Origin: Duodenibacillus intestinigallinarum
GTDB taxonomy: Bacteria; Pseudomonadota; Gammaproteobacteria; Burkholderiales; Burkholderiaceae_F
Length of the DNA: 47,106 nt
Direction: 5' to 3'
NCBI GenBank assembly: GCA_019117105.1
Contig: DXAH01000003.1
Coordinates: 1 to 47,106, forward strand
Position 1 is the first letter of the stretch. Each line of letters starts with the position of its first letter. The notes below the pieces were generated by a model, which ran no database searches, had not been told where the DNA came from, and was given only the letters and a program-made list of their open reading frames with translations. Shown piece after piece: positions 6,670-14,029 of the stretch. A program made the translations under genes and the position numbers.

Positions 6670-8463
6670 ATGAAAGCCTGGATCAACGACAAAGAATTCG
6701 AATTCCAAGAGGGCGAAACCATTTTGCATGCCGCCAAGCGCCTTGGCATTTTCATCCCGACGCTGTGCGCCTATCTGCCCTTGAACCACACGCCCGGCAC
6801 GTGCCGCGTATGCCTTGTGGAAGTAACCGACGACCGAGGCCGCGGTCAGATCGTGACGGCCTGCACGACGCCGCTTACCAACGGCATGCGCGTGCAGACC
6901 CGGACCAAGCGCATCCGCGAAATGCAGCGCTGGCAGGTTGCCTGGATCTTCTCCGATCACGATCAGGACTGTGCGAGCTGCTCGCGTCACGGCAACTGCG
7001 AGCTACAGGACGTGGCACTCTATGTGGGCCTGCAGCACAACAGCTGCAACGGCCGCTTTACCGAAAAACGCCCTCTGGACTGGTCGGCCAATGGCCTGGT
7101 GCGCGATGCCAACAAGTGCATCCGCTGCTACCGCTGTGTGGAAGTTTGCCGCCAGGTGCAGGGTGTTTCGGCTCTCACGATGGACAACATCGGCAACGAA
7201 TGCGGCGTAGGCATTGCAGGTGCCAAACTCTGGGCCGACAGCGCCAAATGCGTGCAGTGCGGACAGTGTTCGCTTGTTTGCCCGACGGGCGCTCTGAGTG
7301 AAAAAGATCAGACCGAAGTCGCACTGGATTGGTTCTCCGACCCCGAAATCAAGACCGTCGTGGCATTTGCCCCGGCCGTGCGCGTGACCTTGGGCGACGC
7401 CTTCCAGGCGGCTCCGGGCACCAACCTTGAAAAGCGCATTGTGACGGCTTTAAAGCAGCTCGGCGCCGACTATGTCTGCGATATCAACTGGGCAGCCGAC
7501 GTCACCATCATGGAAGAGGGCACGGAACTGCTCGAACGTCTGAACGACGGCGGAACGCTGCCTATGATGACAAGCTGTTGCCCCGGTTGGGTGAACTTTG
7601 TCGAAAAAGTGCACCCTGAAATCATTCCGAACCTCTCGACCACGCGTTCGCCGCAAGCGATTTTCGGGTCGCTCGCCAAGACCTGGTTTGCCCGCGAACA
7701 CGGCATCAATCCGGACAAGCTGCGTTTTATCTCGATCATGCCCTGCACGGCCAAGAAGGACGAAGCCGCCCGCAGTCAGCTCAAGAACGATGGCATGCCT
7801 GACACCGATCTCGTGCTTACCGTCCGTGAGTTTGCTCGCGTGCTTCGCCGTCACGGGATTGACCTGCTGCAAATTGCCGAAAGCGAATTCGACAGCCCCT
7901 TCATGTCGCAGAACACGGGCGCCGGAGCCATCTTCGGCGTAACAGGCGGTGTGATGGAAGCAGCCGTTCGTACTGTTTACCACGTCGTCACCGGCAAGGA
8001 GCTCGGACATGTCGTCTATGAACCAGCCCGCGGCAAGCAGTGGGTGAAGGAAGGCACGGTTGACCTGGGCGAAAAGGGCAAGGTGAAGATTGCCGTGGTG
8101 CACGGTCTGGCCAACGTCGAAAAAATTCTTGAAGAGATTCGCGAAGGCAAGTGCGAGTACCACTTCATTGAAGTGATGGCATGCCCGGGCGGTTGTGTTG
8201 ACGGTGGCGGTACCATCCGCGCCAAGAACAGTTATCTTGACAAGATGGATGCTCGCACGCAGTCAATCTACCGCATTGATGCCGATCGCCCGATCCGCCA
8301 GAGCCACCGCAATCCCGATGTGATTCGTCTCTACGATGAGTTCCTGGAAAAACCCTTGAGCCATCGAGCAGAAACGCTTTTGCACACGAACTACAAGGAT
8401 CGACAACAGAAGCGCCGCAATCCCGGTATCGCAGAGATATGGGAAAAGGTCCGCTTAGGCTAA
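6670..8463 (+). CDS. hydA: [FeFe] hydrogenase catalytic subunit, multi-cluster type
   Basis: This 597-residue enzyme reversibly interconverts H2 with protons and electrons in the cytoplasm. Domains in order: a 2Fe-2S domain (C33, C45, C48, C65); a His-Cys3 4Fe-4S site (H97, C101, C104, C110); two ferredoxin clusters (C150/153/156/160 and C194/197/200/204); then the H-cluster domain with TSCCPGW (C303 is the proton-relay cysteine, C304 a ligand), MPCTAKKDE (C359) and EVMACPGGCVDGGG (C505, C509). All ligands are present, so it should be active if matured. The last motif reads GGGTI where many homologues have GGGQP. GAGGGAG precedes the ATG. The HydE, HydF and HydG maturases are not in this window. 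Electrons probably come from or go to the upstream flavoprotein. Confidence 0.95.
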   Translation: MKAWINDKEFEFQEGETILHAAKRLGIFIPTLCAYLPLNHTPGTCRVCLVEVTDDRGRGQIVTACTTPLTNGMRVQTRTKRIREMQRWQVAWIFSDHDQDCASCSRHGNCELQDVALYVGLQHNSCNGRFTEKRPLDWSANGLVRDANKCIRCYRCVEVCRQVQGVSALTMDNIGNECGVGIAGAKLWADSAKCVQCGQCSLVCPTGALSEKDQTEVALDWFSDPEIKTVVAFAPAVRVTLGDAFQAAPGTNLEKRIVTALKQLGADYVCDINWAADVTIMEEGTELLERLNDGGTLPMMTSCCPGWVNFVEKVHPEIIPNLSTTRSPQAIFGSLAKTWFAREHGINPDKLRFISIMPCTAKKDEAARSQLKNDGMPDTDLVLTVREFARVLRRHGIDLLQIAESEFDSPFMSQNTGAGAIFGVTGGVMEAAVRTVYHVVTGKELGHVVYEPARGKQWVKEGTVDLGEKGKVKIAVVHGLANVEKILEEIREGKCEYHFIEVMACPGGCVDGGGTIRAKNSYLDKMDARTQSIYRIDADRPIRQSHRNPDVIRLYDEFLEKPLSHRAETLLHTNYKDRQQKRRNPGIAEIWEKVRLG

Positions 8464-8489
8464 GCGGACAAGAAGTCCGTTAATCGATA

Positions 8490-8524
8490 GGACGCCGAAT
8501 CCGATCATCGGACGGCGTCCTTTT
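8490..8524 (+). terminator. Terminator of the hydrogenase operon
   Basis: Eight-bp stem GGACGCCG/CGGCGTCC with an inner CCGA/TCGG extension, followed by TTTT. Confidence 0.85.
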
Positions 8525-8550
8525 CCTATTATGAAATAAAGGAAATCTGC

Positions 8551-8967
8551 TCAGAGCTGCTCGACGTGGATACCGGCCGCACGCAGGAACTTCAGACCGG
8601 AATCATCACGGTAGATCTCGTGATAGTAGACCGCTTCGATGCCACACTTCTGGATGAGAAGAGAGCAGTGCATGCAGGGCGAGTGTGTGATGTAAATACT
8701 CGCCCCGTGACTGGAATATCCGTTGTAGGCCAATTTGCTGATCGCGTTCAATTCCGCGTGCTGCACTTCAGGGCGCGTCACCAATTTTCCGTCGACCTCG
8801 ATCTCGCAGCAGTTGTCATATCCCGTAGGCATGCCGTTCCATCCGAAGCTGATGATGGAGTTGTTTTTGACAATGACGCAGCCGACTTTTAAACGTTGAG
8901 CATAGCTGCGGTTAGCAGCAATCTGCGCAATCTGCATATACATCGCATTGTCTTTTTTGATGTCCAT
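8551..8967 (-). CDS. dCMP deaminase / ComEB-family cytidine deaminase
   Basis: This 138-residue zinc deaminase most likely converts dCMP to dUMP, feeding dTMP synthesis. The zinc site is complete: HAELNAISK supplies the histidine and catalytic glutamate, and PCMHC supplies the two cysteines. The N-terminal VGCVIVKNNSIISFGWNGMPTG and the region after it match dCMP deaminases rather than tRNA-editing TadA. Length is normal. It stands alone, convergent with the hydrogenase operon and downstream of the hipBA1 locus on the same strand, with only a weak CAGG before the ATG. A 35-bp dyad element (8992-9026) lies 24 bases upstream of its start and may contain its promoter. dCMP versus free deoxycytidine as substrate is inferred from family resemblance. 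Confidence 0.85.
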   Translation of the reverse strand: MDIKKDNAMYMQIAQIAANRSYAQRLKVGCVIVKNNSIISFGWNGMPTGYDNCCEIEVDGKLVTRPEVQHAELNAISKLAYNGYSSHGASIYITHSPCMHCSLLIQKCGIEAVYYHEIYRDDSGLKFLRAAGIHVEQL

Positions 8968-8991
8968 AATCGTTAGCCTGAAAGAGCAAAA

Positions 8992-9026
8992 TAGTATTTG
9001 TTGAGGTAGTAGCTTAATAAATACTA
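8992..9026. repeat. 35-bp dyad repeat R1, copy 1
   Basis: Arms TAGTATTT (8992-8999) and AAATACTA (9019-9026) are separated by 19 bases. A second copy at 11767-11801 has identical arms and spacing, and 26 of 35 bases match overall. The two copies flank hipBA1 and the lipoprotein gene. Confidence 0.75.
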
Positions 9027-9035
9027 TATATTTAC

Positions 9036-10322
9036 CTAACCGAACGCTCCCTGCATCTGACGAATTTCAAGGAGATCAGCGCCTGCCTTTTCGGCGATAC
9101 GCAGCCACTCGGAAAGAACCTGCATGAATTCTAGCCGCATTGCCTTGGCCTCTTTGGTGGTCACCCCGAAATACCGCGACAACAAAATGGCCGTGTCGGG
9201 ATCGGCGACATTGACACCAGGTTTGAGTGGCGTCGAGAGAAACCTGGCCGACAGAATAGGCAGCTGTGCACAAGGCGCGTACATCGGAAGAAGCTTCCAG
9301 CCGAGGTCAGTCGGTGTAAACCAAAACTGATCGAGCCGATCTCGGTTGTTGCCGGTGAGCGTATTGAAAAGCAGTCGGGCGAACAGAGCTCTCAAATCGG
9401 CTGTCGGATCGGCACCGCACCGATTGAGAATGTCGGCTATGTCGAGATAGGTCTTGGGGGTCGGATGAAGGATCCTCTCGCGCGTTATCTGACGGCGGAC
9501 AAGCGAGGCGGCCGACAAACAAAGCAGGGGAGATCCGTCGTCGGCACGGTCAAAGCGGCGTTCCGCATAGAGTCTCGGCGCAATCAGCTTACCCTCGACC
9601 ACCTTGACGCCGCAGGTCTGAGCAAGCTCCCGAGTCACAGCCATCCACAAGGCGGAGTTAACTGGCTCACGAGCAGAGGCGTGACGAACGACCCACTCGT
9701 CATCTGACTTGCCCAGACGCACCACGCATTTCGGATTGGTGCCGCCAAGCTCCATGGCGCTAGAAAGCAGCATCTCCACAAGCTCCTTACCTCGAATCGA
9801 AGCTCCGGCATGCAGTGTCTGCATGGCTAAACCCAGGTTTTTGATCGATTTAGAGATTCTGCCACCCCCGTCAAGTTCAAGAACTGGCGGCAAAAATTTC
9901 GTGTGAAATCCGTGGGTTAGGGGAAGAGCCAAGGAGGAAAACCGCCCAAAAACGTGTCCTGAGTGCGTCCATATTTCGGTTGACGCGGGTGTGCCCTCAA
10001 GAAAATCAATTTTGAGGTCATTTAAATGCGCCTGCCGAATCAGTTTCTCAACCCACTTTCCGGGAGCGTGGTCAGCAAAGAACCCGAAGACATCGCTACG
10101 AGCTGCCAGAACCGGATCGGTTTCCATGGAGTCGGTCGAAGGGTAATGAATCGTCGGACTCAGCGGCAGATCGCTTCCGAGAGGAAAACCAGTCGAGAGC
10201 CATTCTTTGTCGTAGCGGAAAGCCATCGACACTCCCTGGCCGGAGTCGTCACTAAGAACCAACTGACCGATGGAAACGGTCTGGTCCTTTTTGAGCCAAG
10301 CAATGGGAACAACCTGGGGCAT
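9036..10322 (-). CDS. HipA-family protein with degenerate kinase site (HipA1)
   Basis: This 428-residue protein has the HipA fold order: an N-terminal HipA domain, a P-loop-like GGTNPK, ERRFDR and a C-terminal kinase lobe. HipA toxins phosphorylate glutamyl-tRNA synthetase or related targets and cause growth arrest. Here the catalytic loop, normally N-N-D-D-H-L-K/R-N, reads NNRDRLDQ, and the metal-binding PAYDL reads PMYAPCAQ. The residues equivalent to E. coli HipA D309, H311, N314 and D332 are therefore all replaced. The two other HipA proteins in this window keep them. The frame is intact, so this is a pseudokinase candidate rather than a broken gene. The start lies 2 bases after the stop of hipB1, showing an operon. 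Confidence 0.85.
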   Translation of the reverse strand: MPQVVPIAWLKKDQTVSIGQLVLSDDSGQGVSMAFRYDKEWLSTGFPLGSDLPLSPTIHYPSTDSMETDPVLAARSDVFGFFADHAPGKWVEKLIRQAHLNDLKIDFLEGTPASTEIWTHSGHVFGRFSSLALPLTHGFHTKFLPPVLELDGGGRISKSIKNLGLAMQTLHAGASIRGKELVEMLLSSAMELGGTNPKCVVRLGKSDDEWVVRHASAREPVNSALWMAVTRELAQTCGVKVVEGKLIAPRLYAERRFDRADDGSPLLCLSAASLVRRQITRERILHPTPKTYLDIADILNRCGADPTADLRALFARLLFNTLTGNNRDRLDQFWFTPTDLGWKLLPMYAPCAQLPILSARFLSTPLKPGVNVADPDTAILLSRYFGVTTKEAKAMRLEFMQVLSEWLRIAEKAGADLLEIRQMQGAFG

Positions 10323-10324
10323 GA

Positions 10325-10621
10325 CTATTTTCCGGATTTGCGAATACGTTTCGGAAGGGTCTCAGTTTCGAGCGCGAGGGACAAAGGGTCGCTGCGTCCG
10401 ATTTCGGCGAAAGGGGTGCCCAAGTCGAGAGCGAGGAGAACGGCTGCATAACTCGCTATCGCGACTCCACCATTGCCGGTTTCTATTTTGCACAGAGTCG
10501 ACAGAGAGACACCTGCGCGTTCGGCTAGGACGTTTTGGGGGAGGCGACGCTTCAAACGAGCCACTTTCATATTGTGACCAAGCGCTACCAAAGATTCTTC
10601 AACAGCAAAAGACGGTCTCAT
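10325..10621 (-). CDS. HipB-like XRE-family antitoxin/repressor (HipB1)
   Basis: This 98-residue Xre/Cro-type helix-turn-helix protein is the expected antitoxin of the pair, binding HipA and repressing the operon. The HTH is at NMKVARLKRRLPQNVLAERAGVSLSTLCKIETG. It is followed by ASYAAVLLALDLGTPFAEIG, common in HipB proteins, and a basic tail. The frame extends to a TTG at 10636; I prefer the ATG at 10621. Neither has a clear Shine-Dalgarno sequence. It immediately precedes hipA1. An inverted repeat at 10638-10656 lies just upstream and is a likely autoregulatory site. Confidence 0.82.
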   Translation of the reverse strand: MRPSFAVEESLVALGHNMKVARLKRRLPQNVLAERAGVSLSTLCKIETGNGGVAIASYAAVLLALDLGTPFAEIGRSDPLSLALETETLPKRIRKSGK

Positions 10622-10637
10622 ATCTGTTTGATTCAAC

Positions 10638-10656
10638 TAGTTAGACGGTGTAACTA
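10638..10656. promoter_or_regulatory. Inverted repeat upstream of hipB1, candidate HipB operator
   Basis: TAGTTA (10638-10643) and TAACTA (10651-10656) form a perfect 6-bp dyad with a 7-base centre, next to an AT-rich stretch containing the palindrome GATAATTATC (10667-10676). Position and symmetry fit a HipB operator; binding is inferred. Confidence 0.45.
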
Positions 10657-10676
10657 TTTTTATTATGATAATTATC

Positions 10677-11185
10677 TCATATTTTCAAGATTTCTGAAGA
10701 TTGCAGCAAGACCTTGATTAATCGTGCTGATTTTATGGTTTATATTTTGTTTTCTTGTAGGATCTTACTTGTTAGACCAATTTATCATCTTGATCTAACA
10801 TGTTATTGAGTTTTTAATACGAGCAAAACTTGTCCAAACAACGTCATTCTTAGTCAGGCGGCGTTGTTTCGATTTGACAAAGTGGCCTGTTTCCCTTTTC
10901 TGAGGGTCCGGTGGGTCTACCTCTTCGTTTCCATAGCGAGGAACTATTAAATATCCATGCATTAAACAGGGTTAAATAACATATGATTTCGTATGGTTTT
11001 TCGTGTGTTTTGACCTCAAGACACAAGCGCGTTTAAATGCCCTCAAAATTTTCGTCTCGAGCATCCGACCATTAGATTGTCTTTAAACACGTTCCGTTTT
11101 CCCGCTCCGTTCGGCACGCATAAGCGACACTAAAGACGGTCATGGCAGAATCGAGGTCACATCAACATCAAACAAAGAGAGAACC
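10677..11185. other. Gene-free, AT-rich stretch between hipB1 and the lipoprotein gene
   Basis: No supported gene on either strand. It contains an inverted repeat TGTTAGA/TCTAACA (10770-10776 and 10794-10800) and a weak promoter-like TTGACC-N17-TTAAAT at 11010-11038 that could serve the lipoprotein gene. It is noticeably richer in A+T than the flanking genes. I cannot recognise an IS or phage remnant in it. Confidence 0.5.
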
Positions 11186-11764
11186 ATGCTTCGCAGGACT
11201 TTCCTTCTCGGTGCAGCTCTGGCCTTGACCGGCTGCGCAGCCACCGGCCCGGTTTCCAAAGGTGCTCTGAGCTCCAGCTATGCAGAAGGATCGGTGACAT
11301 CCGTCGTCGTCCTTCCGCTTCTGTATTCGTCCAGAGTGGCGGCTTACCAGCCAACAGTTCAGTTCGAACTCGCAGCCGCTCTGCAAGAAAAGAACCCCAA
11401 GCTTCGCTTCATGGCCACGAATGAAGCACTGACCCGTCTGTCCACAGGCGACGGCGTGCTCGCTAGTCGTGATCTCTCGTATGCTGTCTTTAATAAGCAA
11501 GAAGTAAAGGCTGAGAACCTCAAGAAAGTCCAGACAGTGCTCGGCGTTGACGCCGCCATGATCGGCGGCTACGTGGACGCAGAGGGCAACCGTGTTGAAA
11601 TGCCTCTGAGCATCATTGACCTGCGTAACGGCAAGATTATCTGGACCGGGGTTTCCGCCGGCTGGTTCAAGGCCTCCGTCACCGACAAGCGCTTTTCGTC
11701 CGATCTGGACATCACGATGAAAGAGGGGCTTTCAAAACTTCACTCGATGATGCCAAAGTTCTGA
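11186..11764 (+). CDS. Lipoprotein of unknown function
   Basis: This 192-residue protein begins MLRRTFLLGAALALTGCA, a lipoprotein signal with lipobox LTGC, so Cys16 should be lipidated by Lgt after cleavage by LspA. Alanine at +2 favours sorting to the outer membrane. The mature part alternates short beta strands and helices (SVTSVVVLPLL, FELAAALQEKNP, VDAAMIGGYVDAEGN, MPLSIIDLRNGKIIWTG), loosely like periplasmic CsgG/GNA1162-type lipoproteins, but I cannot assign a family. A good AAGAGAG site precedes the ATG. It stands alone, and repeat R1 copy 2 begins 2 bases after its stop codon. Confidence 0.82.
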   Translation: MLRRTFLLGAALALTGCAATGPVSKGALSSSYAEGSVTSVVVLPLLYSSRVAAYQPTVQFELAAALQEKNPKLRFMATNEALTRLSTGDGVLASRDLSYAVFNKQEVKAENLKKVQTVLGVDAAMIGGYVDAEGNRVEMPLSIIDLRNGKIIWTGVSAGWFKASVTDKRFSSDLDITMKEGLSKLHSMMPKF

Positions 11765-11766
11765 TT

Positions 11767-11801
11767 TAGTATTTTTAAAGATACAGTCTTAACAAATACT
11801 A
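11767..11801. repeat. 35-bp dyad repeat R1, copy 2
   Basis: Same arms as copy 1: TAGTATTT (11767-11774) and AAATACTA (11794-11801) with a 19-base centre that shares 10 of 19 bases with copy 1, including CTTAA next to the right arm. Confidence 0.75.
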
Positions 11802-11817
11802 TTTCATACAAACAGCC

Positions 11818-11858
11818 GGCCGAGTCGCTCTGAAGAGCATTTCGAGCTAGACTCGGCC
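11818..11858 (+). terminator. Long hairpin downstream of the lipoprotein gene
   Basis: Perfect 9-bp stem GGCCGAGTC (11818-11826) and GACTCGGCC (11850-11858) with a smaller GCTC/GAGC hairpin inside. Only a short, interrupted T stretch follows, so terminator function is tentative. Confidence 0.5.
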
Positions 11859-11886
11859 AATCTTTGCATCATTTCCAATCAAACAA

Positions 11887-12357
11887 ATGTCCGCTCTGAA
11901 GAACATCAACCAAGAGAAAGCCGCCCAGGTTCTTTTCGTGCTGTTTCTGGCAGCTGCGCTGTGGGAACAATTCGCTCCGCAACCCGAACCGGGCATGATG
12001 GAATACAACCAGGCCAAATTGGTGATGAAGTCCGATCCGTCGCCTGAGGATGAGAAAAAAGCCTGCAATTTGTTTGCCACGGCTGTACGAGCCGGCAGCA
12101 AGGATGCTGCGTTCGGGTTGGCAGATTGCATCGGCAAGAGCCACATTGGAGATGAGATACAACGCAATTCCATCCGGTACGCGTTGCTCACAATCGCAAT
12201 GGACGCTCGTCATGAAACGCGCAGCGCCCGCAATGAACGTGACGCACTTGGTCTGACCGATGCACAAAAGAAAGAAGCTCTCAAGCTTGACGTAATGAAG
12301 ATTCTTTCCGGTGACATTTCTGCGCTCGATTTGAGCAGTGTTGGCGTTGTAAGGTAA
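11887..12357 (+). CDS. Small membrane-anchored protein, function unknown
   Basis: I do not recognise this 156-residue protein. It has one N-terminal hydrophobic segment (AAQVLFVLFLAAALWEQF, about residues 12-29) without a clear cleavage site, so it is probably an anchored periplasmic or cytoplasmic-face protein. The rest is helical and charged. The stretch KKACNLFATAVRAGSKDAAFGLADCIGKS resembles one Sel1-like (TPR-type) repeat with two cysteines. No Shine-Dalgarno sequence is evident before the ATG. It lies downstream of the lipoprotein gene but is separated from it by a hairpin, and a strong terminator follows. Confidence 0.68.
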   Translation: MSALKNINQEKAAQVLFVLFLAAALWEQFAPQPEPGMMEYNQAKLVMKSDPSPEDEKKACNLFATAVRAGSKDAAFGLADCIGKSHIGDEIQRNSIRYALLTIAMDARHETRSARNERDALGLTDAQKKEALKLDVMKILSGDISALDLSSVGVVR

Positions 12358-12390
12358 GCGGAGGCTTTCAACTGAACATAAACAAGAAAA

Positions 12391-12430
12391 GAGGCGGAGT
12401 CGCAAAAATGCGTTCTGCCTCGTTTTTTTT
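12391..12430 (+). terminator. Rho-independent terminator
   Basis: Stem GAGGCGGA/TCTGCCTC with one wobble and an inner CGCA/TGCG, followed by eight T residues. Confidence 0.9.
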
Positions 12431-12439
12431 AGTCGTTAT

Positions 12440-12463
12440 TCAACATAACTACTATTATGTTGA
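12440..12463. repeat. 24-bp dyad repeat R2, copy A
   Basis: TCAACATAA and TTATGTTGA form a perfect 9-bp dyad around CTACTA. Its reverse complement matches 17145-17168 at 21 of 24 positions. Confidence 0.65.
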
Positions 12464-12537
12464 GTTGAATTTTTGAGATTTTTGACGTTTATTGGACCGG
12501 TTTCGATACCTTCGATCCCGGTCCGATGTTTTCAAGA

Positions 12538-13851
12538 TTATTTGACCGGAGTCATTGCCGCGGCGATGTGTGCTCTCACACCGGCCGGCATCGCCGATTC
12601 ATCCGGACTGAATTTATCCGAATGGTTGTTGGGTGCGTTCTTCGCATCTTTGGGGTCGCCGCCCAAGAACATGAACACCGACGGCACTTTCTGTGCATAG
12701 AACGAAAAGTCCTCGCTCGCACCTGGATTCCAATCCGAAATCCGAGCGTCGACGCCGTATTCCGTCAGTTCCTTTGTTATGCGGCCAGCCAGTTCCGGAT
12801 CGTTGACCGTGACGGGGTAAATTTCAATGATTTTCGTCTTTGCAATCGCACCGGATGCTCGGGCCGTACCGTCGGCAACTTGAGGGATGCGCTCCAGGAG
12901 CTTGCTGCGGATGTCGTTGTGGTTGGCGCGAATCGTGCCGAGCATCGAGGCAGAGCCCGCCATCACGTTTCCCGTCTCCCCTGCCTGTAGCTTGCCGACA
13001 GTAATCACGCCCATGCCTTGCGTAAGGTTCACGTTACGCGACACGATCTGCTGCAGGGCAACAACTGTCTGAGCCGCAGTCAATGTTGCGTCAACACCGG
13101 TCCACGGCATCGCGCCGTGCGCCTGACGGCCTTCAATGTCAATCTGGAAGGCGTCGGCAGAATTAAGGGCCGTGCCCTGCGCCACCAACATTTTGCCGGC
13201 CGGTACTCTGGCCATCACATGGATGCCGTACATCTGCTTGATGCCAAATTGTTCAAGCAGTCCGTCTTCAACCAACGCACGAGCGCCCGAGAGCTTTGGG
13301 TTGTCCGTCACGAACGGATTGGTAATCGAATCACCCTCTTCGGCCGGCTGGAAGACAAGCACGACCTTGCGCGGAACGTCAACCTTGTGTGCGGCCAGAA
13401 TGCGGGCAGCAGACAGCAACATCGCCATGTGCATGTCGTGACCGCACATGTGCGACACATCAGACGTTTTGCCCCACATCTGTCCTTTGGCTTTACTTTC
13501 AAAGGCAAGTCCTGTGTTTTCTTTGATCGGCAAGGCATCAATGTCTGCCCGCAAGCCGATGGCATCAGCTTTCTTCGGATTGATCACGCCGATGACGGCC
13601 GTGGGCGAATTCTTATAACCAACAAGGACTTCGTCCACACCGAATTCCTTGAGCTTCTGAACGATGTAGGCCTGGGTCTGCTTTTCCTGATTGCCAAGCT
13701 CCGGATTGGCATGCAGATGGCGGCGCATCTCCACAGTATGAGCCGCCTCGGCGCTGACAGCCGTGTCAAGCCACGCCGGCGCCGCGGCAAAGGCGCTTGC
13801 AGTCAAAATCGAAAGGCAGGAAAAGGCAAAAATGCCCAGTGTTTCTTTCAT
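12538..13851 (-). CDS. Secreted M20D-family amidohydrolase (hippurate/N-acyl amino acid hydrolase type)
   Basis: This 437-residue metallo-amidohydrolase belongs to the M20D group (HipO, IAA-amino acid hydrolases, AbgB), which hydrolyse N-acyl amino acids. An N-terminal signal peptide (MKETLGIFAFSCLSILTASAFA) places it in the periplasm, which is unusual because most relatives are cytosolic. Metal-site features include RRHLHANPELGNQEKQT, GLRADIDALPI, MCGHDMHMAMLL, QPAEEG (catalytic glutamate) and YGIHVMARVPAG. The dimerisation domain follows (GRQAHGAMPWTGVDA). The gene ends 75 bases from repeat R2-A. It is divergent from the amidohydrolase gene at 14030, across a nested dyad, so the two may be coregulated. 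The substrate is not deducible. Confidence 0.88.
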   Translation of the reverse strand: MKETLGIFAFSCLSILTASAFAAAPAWLDTAVSAEAAHTVEMRRHLHANPELGNQEKQTQAYIVQKLKEFGVDEVLVGYKNSPTAVIGVINPKKADAIGLRADIDALPIKENTGLAFESKAKGQMWGKTSDVSHMCGHDMHMAMLLSAARILAAHKVDVPRKVVLVFQPAEEGDSITNPFVTDNPKLSGARALVEDGLLEQFGIKQMYGIHVMARVPAGKMLVAQGTALNSADAFQIDIEGRQAHGAMPWTGVDATLTAAQTVVALQQIVSRNVNLTQGMGVITVGKLQAGETGNVMAGSASMLGTIRANHNDIRSKLLERIPQVADGTARASGAIAKTKIIEIYPVTVNDPELAGRITKELTEYGVDARISDWNPGASEDFSFYAQKVPSVFMFLGGDPKDAKNAPNNHSDKFSPDESAMPAGVRAHIAAAMTPVK

Positions 13852-13879
13852 CGTTCGCTCCCTATTTTCCGAGTACGAA

Positions 13880-13917
13880 TTTGCTCACCGTCGGTTAGCT
13901 AACCAGCCATGAGCAAA
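13880..13917. promoter_or_regulatory. Nested coaxial dyad between divergent amidohydrolase genes, candidate operator
   Basis: A perfect 12-bp palindrome GGTTAGCTAACC (13893-13904) is bracketed symmetrically by the 8-bp arms TTTGCTCA (13880-13887) and TGAGCAAA (13910-13917), each 5 bases away, all sharing one centre. No T tract follows, so it is not a terminator. It lies 29-66 bases upstream of the M20 gene start. Confidence 0.6.
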
Positions 13918-14029
13918 CATAACCTTAACTATGCACGTGTAATTATGACGCGGCTATGTTGAGCCTGACCTCTTTGCATCAGACCGCGTTAAGCTACGTC
14001 TGACAAAGCTATCCGAAGGAGTGTTTTCT

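Noticed and set aside
9027..11766. Full mobile element between the two R1 copies
   Set aside because: No integrase, transposase, tRNA target or target-site duplication is visible, so I report only the repeats and not a mobile element.
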